NCBI GenBank assembly: GCA_009823395.1
Contig: CM020501.1
Location: 24,841,861 to 24,905,860, forward strand
Length of the DNA stretch: 64,000 nucleotides
Reading direction: 5' to 3'
DNA from: Thamnaconus septentrionalis
Taxonomy: Eukaryota; Chordata; Actinopteri; Tetraodontiformes; Monacanthidae
In this document: positions 14,902-29,576 of the stretch, piece by piece
Numbering within the stretch: the first letter of the stretch is position 1
How the letters are laid out: each line of letters opens with the position of its first letter
Program-made: the position numbers and the translations under genes
Notes under the pieces: model-generated
Told to the model about the DNA's origin: nothing
Seen by the model: only the letters and a program-made list of their open reading frames with translations
The model's database searches: none

Positions 14902-16216
14902 TATACATATATAGTATTGATTGCTATGAACACAGGTTTGCTTTTGTGCAAAAATAACTTAATAAAGTGAGCTAAAGTGGTAGCACTTCAACACCAAGTA
15001 AACACCGGCTAAAAATCATTTTGCCGAGTTGAAGCAAATATTTGATGATTACGACCTTTCTTCTCTTGAAATAATTTTTTCTTAGGTTGTTGGCTAGCTG
15101 ACGGTGCCGTAGCAATTACCACTAACAATAAAAAGCATTTCAATACGAGGAAACTTTAAGTTACTCTTTCATTGTTGACCATCTTTGTCTTATAGTCCCA
15201 TAAACCCTTCAGTCGTGCGACAAAATCCGCAGCTTCCGCACTCGGTTGCTAAGCTAAAGCTAAGCGCTGCCGCGCTGGTCAGTCAGTGGTCCTTTTGTTG
15301 AGCACATGACAATGATTTTTTTTTTTACTTGGTGAATACTTTAGGGTGGAGGGGGCGGTGAGGAAGAGGAGCTCAATTTGGTGTCCAAAGTAGGGACTTT
15401 AGACATGAAAATGCTGGATCATCTTTTGGAGATCAGGGATAATCCTGTCAGAGCGCAATTACTGGGAGCCTCGGCTGGATTTGCGGCTTGTTTTGTGGCT
15501 CGAGTGTTTTGCTCGCGCACAGACACACACAGTAGCACAAAAGGACGGCTGATCTCCGACGCTGGCAACTCTCCTCCTCCTCCTCCTCGCCTCCCGGCGC
15601 TGTCACGCACTCCATCATCTTGATGCGCCGGTGCGAAGGAAGATGCCTTAGTTTATTCCACCCTATTTGTTTGCGAGATTATGTTTTTTATTTTTTATTT
15701 CTTATGGCCGTTGTTGTTCTCCTTCGCCCATAAAAATTCCGTTCCGGTGACATCTACGCAAGCGCCATTTGTGAGATTCCATGCCGGTTGTCATTCATTC
15801 CTTCCCTCGTGCATGTAAAGACGTGTGTGTGCACGTAAAGACGTGTGTGCGCACGCACGCACGCACTCTCCGTTTCCAGCCTTCTTTGCTGGATTTCCAT
15901 ACGATTTTTGGATGTTGCTCGAGTTCTAAATCTGCAAAGCTCCGATTCGGCAAAGCAGTTGTTTCCCATGATGAATAAACCGTTTTCCCTGACGCATCAT
16001 AAGCTTTGACGCCAGAGATGCCCATCATATTATCCCGAAATATGTGAATGATGCAACGTTCTCAACATCTTGACAAACTTTTCATCATCTAATTTTGTCA
16101 TTTTTAACAGATAGAAAAGTCAAGTTGCTTGTGTAATACTAGCACACAAGACAACTGAGCAGTATGAAAGGAAAAGGATGTGTAAAAAGTATTAGTATTA
16201 GTAGTATCCTGGTATA

Positions 16217-16238
16217 TAATAATAATAATGATAATAAT

Positions 16239-16303
<65 letters not shown>

Positions 16304-16325
16304 CAATAACAATAATAATAATAAT
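16217..16325. repeat. (AAT)n microsatellite
   Basis: About 36 trinucleotide units with a few interruptions. It produces meaningless poly-Asn and poly-Ile open frames. Confidence 0.95.
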
Positions 16326-16619
16326 CGTAACCAATGGTTAGCCCTAGCAAAATGAAGGAAACAAATCTTGGATTCAAATTATAATTGAATCATTATTTTT
16401 GAACAATTCAAGCCGACGAATCAATGATCCCTGGTCATGTCCATCCTGCTCACTGCCAAAGAGATGCTCAGCATTTTAATTTCAGTTAGCATTTGTGACA
16501 ATATTAGCTTGGCAAACATTAATAAACAACATTACGTTGAACCATTTTCCCCTGACATTTTTTTCTTCCCCATTCTGATGCTCTCTTCAGCGAGTCTTCT
16601 TCATTCAAACGCAATTTCA

Positions 16620-16874
<255 letters not shown>

Positions 16875-17298
16875 TTAGCAAGAAGCAGAAAGGAGGGCGG
16901 ATTATGTTTTAGCTCTCTGTCTGTCTTTAGCTCTGAGCCAGGAGTTGGTATTGCATCTTAAGTTTGAAACGATTTTGGTATACTGTTTGGAAATTGCAAA
17001 AGTCGCTGTTTAATAAGTGGACATAAATCAGTGACAGCCACTAAAAAGAAATTTTGCTAGTTGATGACAAGCGATGCACGACCATTGTGAGTAAATATCA
17101 TCTGGATGCAACTCAAATAATCTTGCGAGCGCCTCTCTGTATTTTTGTGCCCCATGTGAGGCGCTAACTGGGGACTTCGCTCGTGGAGCTCAAGTGCACT
17201 TAGAAACTTTGCCAAGCAAATTTTTCAAACAACAAATTCAATAAGTTTAACTTGTTGTTTCTGTGACTTTACACTTTATTGTGAAAGCCTGAAAGAAA

Positions 17299-17312
17299 AC
17301 AGCAGGGGGCGA
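17299..17312 (+). promoter_or_regulatory. CTCF-like motif in intron 66
   Basis: acagcagggggcga matches the core consensus CCASYAGRKGGCRS at 12 of 14 positions. Motif only. Confidence 0.3.
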
Positions 17313-17835
17313 CGCACAAAATGCACGTTGCACTGGCACTAAGCCGTGTGAAACGATTCAACCACTGGCCTGTTAAGTGTTTTTTGAAAGTGGTTAAAAG
17401 ACTCAGGAGTTCCTGTAAGTTTTCTGTTTTTTCCGCCAGAACGCATGTGGTGCTCAATTTCATGGTTCTGGTTCAAGTTCCTGGTACAAGTTGTAGTCCC
17501 TCTGGGAGACAAAAAAGCAGAAGATCTTGCTTTTTTCCCCTTTCCCTCTTTGAAACACTGGGAAATCTTCCTTGGCTAGACATGAGAGGAAAGCGGGTTT
17601 CTTTTAGACTGTTTCCAAACGTGGCACTGAGTGAATTTGCTTCGCGTGAAGCTTGGAATCACACACTCGGCCACGGTTTCAGAAAACGATCAAACAAACA
17701 AACAAACAAAAACCTCTCATTAGAAGTTGTTGATGAGGCAAAGTTTGGGAGAAATTTATGCTTTCTCTTAAAAAAGGTTTAACGCTGGACTGAAGCTTGT
17801 AAACCAGCCAGTAGAAGTATCTGAACTTTGACTGA

Positions 17836-17837
<2 letters not shown>

Positions 17838-17881
<44 letters not shown>
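17838..17881. repeat. (GT)n microsatellite abutting exon 66 donor
   Basis: About 21 GT units. In the transcript it is a (CA)n tract starting about 9 nt after the exon 66 donor. Confidence 0.95.
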
Positions 17882-17888
17882 ATCTTAC

Positions 17889-17974
17889 ATCTGTACTTAT
17901 CCTCCAAGTGGGCCTTGCAAAGTGAAATAATGCCAGTTTTGAACGACAGGGTCCGGATCTTCCCGGTACGGCCG
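17889..17974 (-). CDS. dmd: dmd exon 66: EF-hand region
   Basis: 86 nt. The acceptor is GTCTTTCAG|CGGCCG and the donor is TACAGAT|GTAAGA. C completes Thr from exon 65. It encodes [20 protein letters not shown] and AHLEDKYR plus T. The length equals human exon 66. The donor is followed within about 10 nt by a (CA)n tract in the transcript (GT repeat at 17838-17881 on the plus strand). Intron 65 upstream is only 111 bp. Confidence 0.97.
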
Positions 17975-18085
17975 CTGAAAGACGACAGCCAGACATTTAA
18001 GAACAGACAAAACAAAAACGAAAAGTTCCAAAAGTGTGCTTGCGCGTGCAAGCTTAGCTCGGTGTTTGTGCGTGCCCGTACGTAC

Positions 18086-18287
18086 GTGTCATAGACATTG
18101 AGCAGCCAGTTGAGGCACATGTCGACGCACAGCGCCACGTTAACCAGGTGCGAGTGGCCCTGCTCCAGCCGCTGGTACAGGCTGGTGAGGCAGGCGGCCA
18201 GCTGGGCAATGTCCAGCAGCTGCTCGTTCTGCTTGAGGCTGTGCTGCTCGAACACCTCGCAGGCCGTCGGCATGCCCAACAGGTCCA
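18086..18287 (-). CDS. dmd: dmd exon 65: first EF-hand-like domain (divergent N-terminal half)
   Basis: 202 nt. The acceptor is GCCACAG|TGGACC and the donor is GACAC|GTACGT. It encodes [20 protein letters not shown], then [20 protein letters not shown] and [20 protein letters not shown], ending LLNVYD. The last 20 residues are invariant relative to mammals. The first two thirds carry many substitutions, far more than exons 66-70, by comparison with remembered human sequence. Length and phases equal human exon 65, so it is a real exon. Confidence 0.96.
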
Positions 18288-18394
18288 CTGTGGCGGGGGG
18301 AGAGACGGAAGCGGGGAGGGTTAGCTTAGCACGGCCGGAGTTTTCGACAAAACAAATCCTTGAGTGCGTTTGGCTTCGGGGATCAACAAAGAGT

Positions 18395-18536
18395 CGCATT
18401 CTTCATTGATATCACCCACTGGTGTATAAATGTGCATGTGAAAGGGTGAATGAGAGGTTTTGTAAAGCGCTTTGGAGAACCGTGAGGGTGCTAGAAAGCA
18501 CCATGTAAGTGCAGTCCATTTACCATTTACCATCAA
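18395..18536 (+). mobile_element. LINE-like 3' tail (aaagcgcttt... ccatttaccattta)
   Basis: Contains gggtgaatgagaggttttgtaaagcgcttt and agtgcagtccatttaccatttacc, a 3' end seen widely in fish L2-type elements (from general knowledge). It has no coding capacity. Confidence 0.5.
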
Positions 18537-18565
18537 GGAGGAAGGAGGAGCAGCGAGGCGCCTTC

Positions 18566-19017
18566 AAGGTACAGTGTGTATTTGGAGATTTTGGGAAGAA
18601 ACAGCGACATCAAGTGGTCACGTTTTAGATTGCAGCGCTCTTTCGCTCATCCTCCCTCTCCCAGTCTTGCCAGTGAACTACAATGCCCCGCGCACACAAA
18701 CCTGGATACCACGTCCAGCTTCTTCTTCGTTGGTTTATTTAAGAACACAACCTTAAATACGAAATGCTTTGTAAGGCAAGCAAAATGGTCCACACAGGCT
18801 TCCTTAGAAAAATGGCAGCGCAAGATGGCAGCTAGCTGGGAGCAAGACCCTTGCTATATGTATATTCTTATATATTTATAAGAACCATTCTAAGGGTGGA
18901 AAAACCAAATTACTTTTATCGTACTGCGTGAATACACTATTGTATTTATGGGCAGTATAGAAGCTTTTAAAGATATAAAAACTGTAAATCAGGCCAAATT
19001 TTACACACTGGACCTTT
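18566..19017 (+). mobile_element. AAAGGTCCAGTGTG-family MITE, full-length copy
   Basis: Starts aaggtacagtgtgta and ends tttacacactggaccttt, inverted complements of each other; about 450 bp. Internal phrases are shared with the copies at 9870 and 53138. Its CTCF-like segment is degraded (gcgacatcaagtgg). Confidence 0.8.
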
Positions 19018-19953
19018 CATGCTGAGAAAAGTCCTCTTGAAACGACCAACTCACAGGTTCCGTCTGGCGGCTTCGCTTTCCTGGTCGATGGTGTGACTCA
19101 TCGAAAAAAGGGGCCGGGCCTTTATTTTGAGCGCACGCCGGCTGTTTCCCTGAACGTTCGCTTCCAAGAGCGGACTTGGACAGCAGGAGTGCCGCTCTCA
19201 CGGCTTTTATTCTTGTGATTGAGGGTGTATTTTTGGAAACGTGCAGCATCCCAAGGTTGAAGTGACTTTTTGCTAGAAAACAAACGCTTTGTTTTAGTTT
19301 TAATTTTTTTTTAATCCTCCACCGGGAGCGCAAGATCCGGCTCAGTGAAGAGTTGGCGAGACAAGTTCACACAACTTGGGGACCGTTTTGCAGTAGGAAG
19401 TGTTATCAGAACTAACTGGAACCTGTTGTGTTTGGTTGAAAAATGATTTGAGCTCAGATAAAAACTCTTCACATCAAGTGTTTTATTTTTGGTTCTTCTG
19501 AACTCTGGTGGATGTTTTCTAAAATTACGCATTGATGCAAGTGTCACTGTGGTTCCTAGTGGCTCCCTCATTTGGAAAAAACGCAGTCATGAAAAAGACC
19601 CACCGCCTGGGGTCACAGGGTAGTTCCCTGGTCAGTTGTCCCTGTTGGTTTGTTACTGGAACACCCGTTGTGCTTAATTTCATGGTCCCGCTTTTTGTTC
19701 TAGGTGTGAACAAAAGGCTTCAAACCCAAATTGTCGCTTCTTCCTTTCTTTCTTCCCTGCGCCTGGGAAAACTGTGATATTTTCTCCCGTGGACGGACAC
19801 GGCGAGAGGAACGGGTTAAAGCAAAAGAAGCAGAAAATAAACGCAGAGCCGTGCTGTCGTCAAACCGAGATTGACCTCCGCCTATTTTGAAAAACACCTT
19901 CGTATCATCGATAGTGCTCGTGCGCAACACGGCCCGCGGCAGCGCTACGCCTA

Positions 19954-20511
<558 letters not shown>

Positions 20512-20519
20512 CTACTCAC

Positions 20520-20581
20520 CCAGAGACTGGTAGAGCTCGGCCATCTTGGGGTGGTCCCAGCACGTCGTCTGCGTCTGGTGG
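20520..20581 (-). CDS. dmd: dmd exon 63: second half of WW domain
   Basis: 62 nt. The acceptor is CGTGGCAG|CCACCAG and the donor is TCTCTGG|GTGAGT. It encodes [20 protein letters not shown]; its first C completes Asn from either exon 62 (full-length) or the Dp71 first exon. TCWDHP carries the second WW tryptophan and the terminal proline. It is the shared acceptor exon of long isoforms and Dp71. Confidence 0.97.
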
Positions 20582-23500
20582 CTGCCACGACGGCACAAAG
20601 AAAAGCAGACAAGGGACGGGGTGTTAAGATCTTTGCTTTGCTCCCTCCTCATCCCTGAACACCCCTGCAGGGCAGGGTGTTATCGTCCAAAATGACTCGA
20701 CAGATCTCGAGGACGCAGCAAGATGGTTTAACCCTCTGTTCAGGCACTAGGTTAAAAGTTTACGTTAAGCTCAAGTTCAGTGATTGGATCACTTCTGGCC
20801 TTGGCAAGGGACGATACTGCTGGCACAGGGTGTCAGTACAAGGAATTTTGCATGGTCGGGGACCTTGGATCACTGTATAGGCAACTTTGTGGAACCACAC
20901 ACTAACCACATCAGTCAGGGACATTCATTGGTTCTACTCAATTGACAGCTTCTCTTGAAAGGCTGGTGAAACAACCCAGTGCTGATCCAAGCTCAGAATC
21001 ATCGAAGATAATCCACACTGGTAATACCTGAGGTCAATCATTGCCAAAAGAGGTTGTCTTATACTGTAAAGGTGCATTCACCTCTGCCGAAAAGACACTC
21101 GACCGTTAAAATTTTGTATGAGATTTATTGCACAAGACTTTTCTCTCAGCACAGTGGCACCCAGACTCTTTGCGCCGAGGATCCCCCCACATGACTACAA
21201 ATTACACCACGTGCGCTCATTCTGCGCGAGTTATCCCCGAGGGCGACCCATTTGGTGCGATTTATCTGAACCCACGACCAAAATAATCACGCGCGCCTCC
21301 ATAATTTGATTTATGGATGGAAGTAAAGTGGGAATTAAAGTGGAAAATAATTGATCCCATTATGGCCCAGACCCCTGAGACAGTCCTCAAGGACCCTGCC
21401 CCTCCCCCCTTTCAGAAATTGGCCAGCGACTCTGGATAAAATCCATCAGCCTCAACTGTAAATCACTCGCGCTGCCCCGAAACGGACCACCGGCGACTTG
21501 ATGAGTTATAATTCAAACTGAAGGGGGAGAAAACGGGGACATTTTCATCCTCGGCGAGGTTTCAAAGAAGCGACGTGAGGATTCTCATCGCATGCGTCGC
21601 ATTTGACTCATTTCGACCTCGCCTGGTGCTCCGACTGTAAGGGAAGTGAATTCAGGGAGCAGCTGCTGGGGCAAATGAGAGGCGGCAGCCTTTCAAACAC
21701 GGGATAATGCAGGAGCTCCGACGTAGGTGACACCCTCCCTTCCGAAAAAACATTAGACGATGGAGCAAATTCTTCTGGGCGACACAACCGTGCATTTTAA
21801 GAACTGGTGAATCACTACCCCCCTCCACTCCCCAAAAAAGAAATCTGTGACACTAATCCTGATGTCTGCATGGCTCTTCCCTTCATCTTTTAATCTCAGG
21901 AAATAAAACTGCAGGCACCACAAAGGCGGACGTGGGAGCTCGATGGCGGGAAGAAGGAATGAGGGCGAGAGCCAATGAGACACACCGGCGTCTCACTCTA
22001 CCCTTGCACGTCCTGCTGGGCCGCGCTAACTCTGCGTGTCCCGCCACGCCGGGAGACTCAGGAATTCAGCCGCACGCCGCGCAGCAACCGACGGAATAAC
22101 AATGAAGTGCGCCTCGGCTCCGGGGTCCTGAACCTTCTCCGGTTTTCGAAATGTCGAAAAGGCTGTCGGACACGGCTGGTGTCAAGGCCTCACCGCGCGT
22201 CCGTCTACTCAAGGCTCAGGACTAATTAGGAGTTTTCTTCTTTTGTGGCACCTCACCTTCAACGAAGCTACTTCCACTGTCGATTCAGCTTTTCCGAAAA
22301 GGGACGCACAAACAAAGAGGTTGTCGAAAGGAATGGAGCTCACAGTGGGAATTTCAAGAGACAGTAAACATAGCCTGCATGCTAACCTGTTCAGTCGAAA
22401 CGTTACTTTAGTTATTTTTTGTTATTACAGAACCAATCACACATTTTCTAAAAAATGCATACCGCATCATTCCTCTAACTTTACGTAACTTACCGTAACC
22501 TTGTTAATTCGGAAAAATGCAGCACTTTTTTTTTTTTATATATTTTTTATTACTGAATTTTCAAAGGTTTGCCCTAAATTGATCTTGACCTATTATACAG
22601 TGATAAATTTGACAATATTAACTAATAATTGGGTAGAAAAACTGCTAAAGAATCAGAGATCATACAATATGCTTCCAAGGGTTACAATGCTTTAGGTATT
22701 ACGAGTAGAAACGTAGAAAAAAAGTACACGACAGGCTATTTTAGGTCGGACCAACTATGGTGTAACTTTTTAAGTGTTAAGTGCTATAAATTCCTTGCTA
22801 AATTGGTGCTGGAACTCCAGGACACCTGGAGTCCAGGGGCTTTGTGTCTGCTGGGCCATTTTTTTTGTTTTGTTTTTTTCCACCCCCAATGATGTCCAAT
22901 AAAAACAGGAAATTGAAAGCTCTAATTGCATTCATCTAGTAGTCCGGAGTTTTCAAATCCCTCATTGCTCATTCCCCCCGATTTTAAATTGAATTGAATT
23001 ACATTGGAACTTTGTCACAATATTGATTTTGCACATTGGATGGGCTGTATCAACAAATATACATGTTTTATTTTGATATTTTATATAAATATAGATTTTT
23101 TTTCCACACAAATGACTGTGTTTCAGTATTTACAAAAAAGAACCCTTTGGCATTTTGCTACAGTCTGGCAAAGGCCAACCCTATTAGCATGTCTGTGCCA
23201 ACGTTCGCCGTTAGATCCCAGCTGAGTGTCGTGATCTGAGCTCTAATTTGCAATTCACGGCGTCTTTAAACACCCACTCCCGAGCGAAATGCCATGCACA
23301 AGAAAAACATTAGGGCCCCTCTTGTGCTCAGCGGCGGTGAAAACTAATTATGTTACTGTAAAGCAAAGAGCCGATTTTCCTGGTCAATAGCTCCACTTAG
23401 CATCTGTTGTAATAATTATTGTGCTAACATGATAGGAAATGCCAGACAGCCAATTCCACACGCACTTATAACAAAGCGTGTCCGTTTGAGTGTAACAGAT

Positions 23501-24297
23501 TAATAGAAAGGGAAAAAAACTCAACTGTCAGATATATGCTCTGGCAAATGTGGTGGTAATGCCTCAGCTCTCTGTTTACATAAAGTTAACAGAGGCTACA
23601 TGTCTCACCAGCGAGGCAATTACGATTTTCATTTGGAGCACATCAAACATATTTTTTTAAATCTTTCCAGGCGCGAGCGAAGTGCAGAAAGGGGAGAAAC
23701 GCAGTCCTGGAAAAGGAAGAAGCTTCTTTCTATTTGCTGTCTTGTCAAATGCAGATGGCTGAACGGCCGTTCTGAGCCACACAGGCTGAAATACTGCGGC
23801 CGTTTCTCTGCTAATGCCAGAATGGAACGGAGACGAACAGCAACCATTTAGCATCCTAATTACGTTTTTGTGATTACATTTTTTGTTATCCAACAGTTCC
23901 CACTTCCCCAAGTGTTGAGAAATCCGATTTTCAACTGTGGAATTCAAATAGTCGAGATACTGTCACACGGAATGCGTCATACCGCTGATTTCAGATCTAA
24001 TACCAGGTCAAACCAAAGGTGGTATCGCTGACACTAATACTCGTTGGTTGATTCAAGAATTACTACGGCGTAAACACGGGTGAAACACAAGGACACAACC
24101 TTACATAAGATGCTCCTGATGCCGCGGCCACGCTTGTTTTGCCGCTGAGTGACTTAATGTGACCTGCATGAGCAGTAGGTGTTTGTCAGTTTCGCTTTCT
24201 AAGGCGTACCTGTACCACAGTATCCCGCTGTCTTTCAAAGGAAATGATGTAATAAGCAAAGGGAATGAAGAAAATGCCCTTGATTTTTGGGTTGTTC

Positions 24298-24640
24298 CCT
24301 TCAGGGGTGGCCAAAGCCAATCATCTGCCTCCACCCCATAATCTGTATCTGCTTCTTTTACACCGGATAACTGTGTCCTCCTTCATGACATCGGTAAATC
24401 TACTCTTTGGTCTTCCTCTAGGCCTCATGCCCACCAGTTCCAACCTCAACAACGTGTAGTGCAGCAGGATATATGCAGGGTTTTATATAGTATAGCCACT
24501 TATTTTTCAGTCAGCATTGTATATACCCACTTCTCAATGTTGCTTGAAAAAGGCCATGAATTAAAGGTATACCCACTTCTGCACCTTGCCTTCACTCCTC
24601 TGTATGTGTCCAGGTCTTCTCAATCTGGCCCTTCTGATCT
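24298..24640 (-). pseudogene. non-LTR retrotransposon remnant (end of reverse transcriptase ORF)
   Basis: The minus strand encodes RGRPKSRFTDVMKEDTVIR and, after a frame change, WRQMIGFGHP then a stop. RGRPK-R--DV-KED followed by WR-MI is the usual C-terminal end of LINE reverse-transcriptase ORFs in fish. The frame is broken and the rest of the element is missing. Confidence 0.55.
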
Positions 24641-24673
24641 TATATGAGCAGTTTCTCTTGAGCACTCATGCCA

Positions 24674-25008
24674 GATCAGGCATGGGTAAACTATGGCCCG
24701 GGGGCCAGTCTGCGGCCCATTAAGCTTTTAATCTGGCCCGCCAAACTTTTAGAAATTATATTGTGTTTTAAGAGTCATTTCAATAAAGAGCTAAATATGG
24801 TGGGGCTTCAAAGACACTCATTTTCTTGTAATGCTTTTGTTTGTTTTCAATTGAGATTAAAACACGTTTTCTACATATCCCATGACATTTTTCTTCTTCC
24901 TATGAGGTGGCTCACCAAAACATTCCATCCATCTGCTCCTGCCCCTTTGTCACATTTTAAACAACATTGTGTCGCATCAGTCAAAACGTTTGCCCAGCCC
25001 TGCCTCAG
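24674..25008 (+). mobile_element. hAT-A MITE copy
   Basis: Starts CAGGCATGGGTAAACTATGGCCC and ends AACGTTTGCCCAGCCCTG, a terminal inverted repeat pair. Core phrases aataaagagctaaatatggtggggcttc and catgac-tttttcttcctatgaggtggctcacc are shared with other copies. Confidence 0.75.
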
Positions 25009-28000
25009 ATCCTCTCCATCCTGGTCTCTCACAGAGAACCTGGGCATTTCAAACTCTGCTCCCTCCTAAGCAAAGACCACATGCGAGCTACTAAAAGTCC
25101 ACCTAAAAGCAGTCAGAGAGGATATTTTTCAACCTCCATTGGTGCAATAAATAAATAAAAAAAATAAAAATATCTATTTCACAACAGGTGTCTGCGTTGA
25201 CGTTTACCTGCATGCTGTAGTGGGCGACCTCAGTGGGTGTTGCGGTGGAAAGAGCGAGGACAATAACTTTCTGGCAAAGCAAACAAAAAATGAAAAAGAG
25301 GCCCAGTCCAATCGTTATTGGAGTTTTTTTTTTTTTTTTAACACTTTCCCTCTGCGAGCACAAAAGCCATTGACCTCGGCCTGCTGAAAGCACACACGTT
25401 GAGGCGGCCGCACTCAAGTGCTCCCGCAATTAACCTTTGTCCAAAAGGCAGACCAATAAAAATCCATACGCTGCTTTTATTCCCTGCTTGCGTCGCCCGT
25501 GTTGTTGCTCTCCACCACTTCCCACTCCAGATAATGAGGACGGTGGGTCCCGCGGTGAAGGGCTACTTACAACAATCCTCCGAGCGCAGAGTCTCGGGCA
25601 AACAGTAGCTCAGTCAACTGGCCCCAGCCGCAAGCCACTCGGAGAAATGCCTTTAATAACCGAGCGGAAACAACAAACGCCGCGGTGGGGCTTTAGCGGC
25701 GAACTACGGACGTCGCCTGACAATGACGGCAAACTTGCAGGTGTTTATATCAGATGCTCGGGGGAAGAGCGGCAGTAAACAAGAAGTAATAAGACTTTGA
25801 ATTTCACAACGCTATGAGGCGATGATTGCGGGTCGCTTGACCGTAAGATGGAAGACTGGAATGGCTCTATAAAGCTGGGGACGTACATGTGGCCTGGGGG
25901 CTCAGTGTTCTTTGGAATTAAAGGAGGACAACTGGAGGACAGCCTGTTCCAAAGTCACCCTCTTCAGCTCTTCAACGCGTCTTTCGTCAGCGTGGTGTCC
26001 TTTCTGCAATGTCTTCTCAACGACGTCTCAACAATGTCTTTGACAACTTTGAGGAGAAAAATCTAAAACCAAATCCTTTCACCGGGCTAATCCAAAATTC
26101 ATCCCAAAAGCCTAAACACTGAGCTAAAAAAACAAAAACAAACAAACACACACACAACTTCATTTGTTGTTAAATGTCATATCAGCCACACTAGGGACCA
26201 CATGAAGCACAAAATTAAATCATTGGGTCGCACCTTGCTGTTATTGACAGCTGAGGTTGATTTGCTTTGATCAGGGATTCAATAAGACGATTTGTTCTGC
26301 AAGACACTAACGATCATTTTCACACTAGGTTTGATTTGTTATATGTTTGGTCCGTCACACATTAGAAAACGAGAAACTTGTGCGTCTAGATGTGCAACAC
26401 TGGCCTCCGTGTTGGGATTTTCAAATTCTTTCTCTTTTCGTCATGCAGTTGCTATGCTAATTGATACGTTTTGTACGTTATCACAAAAATACTTACAAAG
26501 CCCTCTCAAGATTAATATAAAAACTGGCGACAGAAATCTCTGTCTGACACTCACAAAATCTTCCGGTCACTTTTATTCTTATCAAGTTATTTCGTCAAAT
26601 TTTATGCTAAACATATGACTAATGTGACCAATCAAAGGTGGGAGAGCCAGAACAATTCATGGGAATAGCGTTGTAGGAACACTTACTCCAATAAACAGTA
26701 GAAATAGTTCCTGCCAAGCAGAATAGCCATATGAGGAGATGCGTGATAAAGAACTTCAAATGAAGATCAAAGAGATAATGCATCTTATTTTGAAACCTTG
26801 AGAGCACCACCAGGGGCTCAATCATTTTTGTGGTTTTAGTATCAAAGGTAGCAATCCAGAATGTCGCGGAATTGACCATAATTTGATTTGAATTCTGTTT
26901 TTTGGAAGATAGAGGAACATTTTTCTCAAGGTTTCAGGCTGGTTGCTAAAACATGGTGCAAAACCTTTCTGCAAGTAATCCAGGCACGTAGAAAACGCCA
27001 CCTGGGACAATGGAAAGTTAGCAAAATGCTAAGGACACGCTTCAAACACCTTCTGTTTGTTAGGTTTGGTGTATTACAAAATGTAGAGCACCTGCAGTCA
27101 CAAGTTGTGAACAACAACATACTTAAATGGTAAGAAAAAAAAAGCACAAAAAGTAGGAATTTGGAGAAAAATGAAATGGATCTGAACTTTATGCAGTGAC
27201 TCACAAAGTCAAGTCAACTTCAACCTCGAAGTGCACAAACCTACACTTCTGCCAAACCACCAGTTTTGAACATCCTACAGGAAAACAGCTTTTTCTTTAG
27301 AAGAGGAGGGCGCCTCATTGCCCCCCTCCACTCTCACCCTCGCCGCCGTTAGCCCGGAGCCAGAAAAAGCACCTCAGCCAAACAAACACACCCGTGTTTC
27401 AAAATGCACCAAAATCCACAAGTGCGGCCCAAATGGCTGCCCACAAGGCTACCCATTGAGATTAATAAACAACAACAAAAAAAGAAACCCACAATCATAT
27501 CACAGCCGCAGCCTGCAGGGAAAAAAGCTCCTTTTCTTTCTTTCTTCTTTTTTTTACCTCTTTGATAGGTGAAGCCATCTCCCCCGGAAAATGTTTCATG
27601 GCCTCGGGACAAAGCCGAAGTGTTGATAATGCATCGTAAAGTGTCAAAAGATGAAGTGGTGCACGCCAAGGAACTCTGGCGCGGCAGTCGGAGGAGGGAT
27701 AATCGCTGCCTTGCTCGAGGGCGATCCGACTCAAGCCGGCGAGGGAGTGGGAGGACGTTCAGACGCCACCATGCTCACAACTCGCGCTGGCGAGGACTTG
27801 AAGAGTTTGATGGCGTTGACTCCAAATGGCCAATGAAACTTAGAAAACTCAATAAAACAACAGTTCAATGCTAGCATTTAATTCCCAAAATATAATTTTC
27901 TTTCATTCATTTATATATTTGTATGTTTCTGGGTGAAAAAATTATTTAACTTTTACTTAGTTTTATTTCTGCAACTCATCATATTGTTTTATTGCCTGTT

Positions 28001-29576
28001 TTTTTTTTATTTTTATTGTTTGCATACGTAGTGCTCCAAAATTGATCTGCATAAATTCTAAAGGTTCAACGTTCTGTCCATTTTCAGGTCTTTATCTGTT
28101 ATCCTGGCACAAGTGGAGCAGAATCAAACAATTCAATATCAGAATGTTTAGCCCTCTGTTTACAACTGCCACTACTGACACTATGTCGGACCTCTTCTAC
28201 ATCTGCAATGGGGCAAAACCAAGTCAACTACGAGTTTCAAGCCACCTACCAAAAAGGGAAATCTGTGATATCACAAAACGGCCAATTTCTTTCAGCGCTC
28301 TCTGTCTGGAAAGCAGTTGGCGAGGGAGAATTTTGAACGTTTCGAGGAGCTTTAAAAAGCTTCGAATGAACCCAAAGATGAAAAGTTATTAGGACTGACG
28401 GACACGTCTGATCTGGGTGATGGTGACATCAAGGAGATGAGATGGATTCCTCATTTTCAGAGGAACACGAGGAACGCTGATTTCAAATTGAAATAGATCT
28501 GAATTGTTTTGTTTTTTTAAGGGTTTCACTTTAGGGTTTTCATTTTAGATATCGTCTTTACGCTTTGTAAAGTAATCCAACGAAGGAACCCAGATTTATG
28601 GTTATGAATGCAAAGAAAGAGACACATAAATACATAATAAAGCAATAAAGCTGTGTCATAAAAACAATCTGGGCTATTTTAGGGTCGTCAGTGCGATGGA
28701 TGAATGAAAAGACATCTCCCCCAGCCCCTGGGGGGAGTTTCCCACTGATTTCTTGCACACTACAAAGACAAACGACGACTCAAAACTTAACCGACCTGCT
28801 TCAATTTTCCCAGGACATTCTGATCATCGCTGGATTATGAGAGGCAATCCCAATCTCATCAACTTTACATGCGAAATGACTTTGTATTTAGTTGCCACTG
28901 ACGTCTTAACTCCTTGAGAGCAAAACCGCAACACACACACACACACACACATGGACACGTGCCGCCGCACAATAGCACCTCCCCGCACACACAATAGGAC
29001 ATATTGCGGTGTGCCGGCAGGCTGAGTGGTGACAGATAGGCAGTTTTTAAATAATGGATCCGCGCATAAGAGTGTCACTCCTCGCCGCAGTCAATTAACG
29101 GCTCTGGGATGAATGATTAAAGGTGGTTTATGGGTTGTGGCAACGTCTTTCTCTGCCCGTCATCGAGCGCGCTGGGGGTTCGGTGGGGGGCTGACAGAAC
29201 GTTTCCTGCACACCAGGCATCTGAATGAGCGCAGACAATGGCCTTCAGGGATGTAATGCGAGCGCGAGGAGGAGAAGAAGGAGGAGGAGGAGGTGGAGAA
29301 GGAGGGAGGGAGTCAAAATAAAAGGGTGGGAGAGAGAGAAAGAGAAGCGGGGCTTTAAAAAAAACTGAAAGCCATATTCATCAGTTTGACGGGAGAGGAG
29401 AAGTTGTTTCAGAAGGAGACGCTGCGAAAGTGGCAGGAATTAATGCAAATTGACAATGCGAATTCTTGTGACGGCGGGGGTAGGGAGGGAGGGTTGGGGA
29501 AGGGGGGCGGGGGGGAGGTTGATGAGTCAGGACGAGTTCTGTGGTGACTCGGCGGCCCAGTTTGCAACGTCTCTTA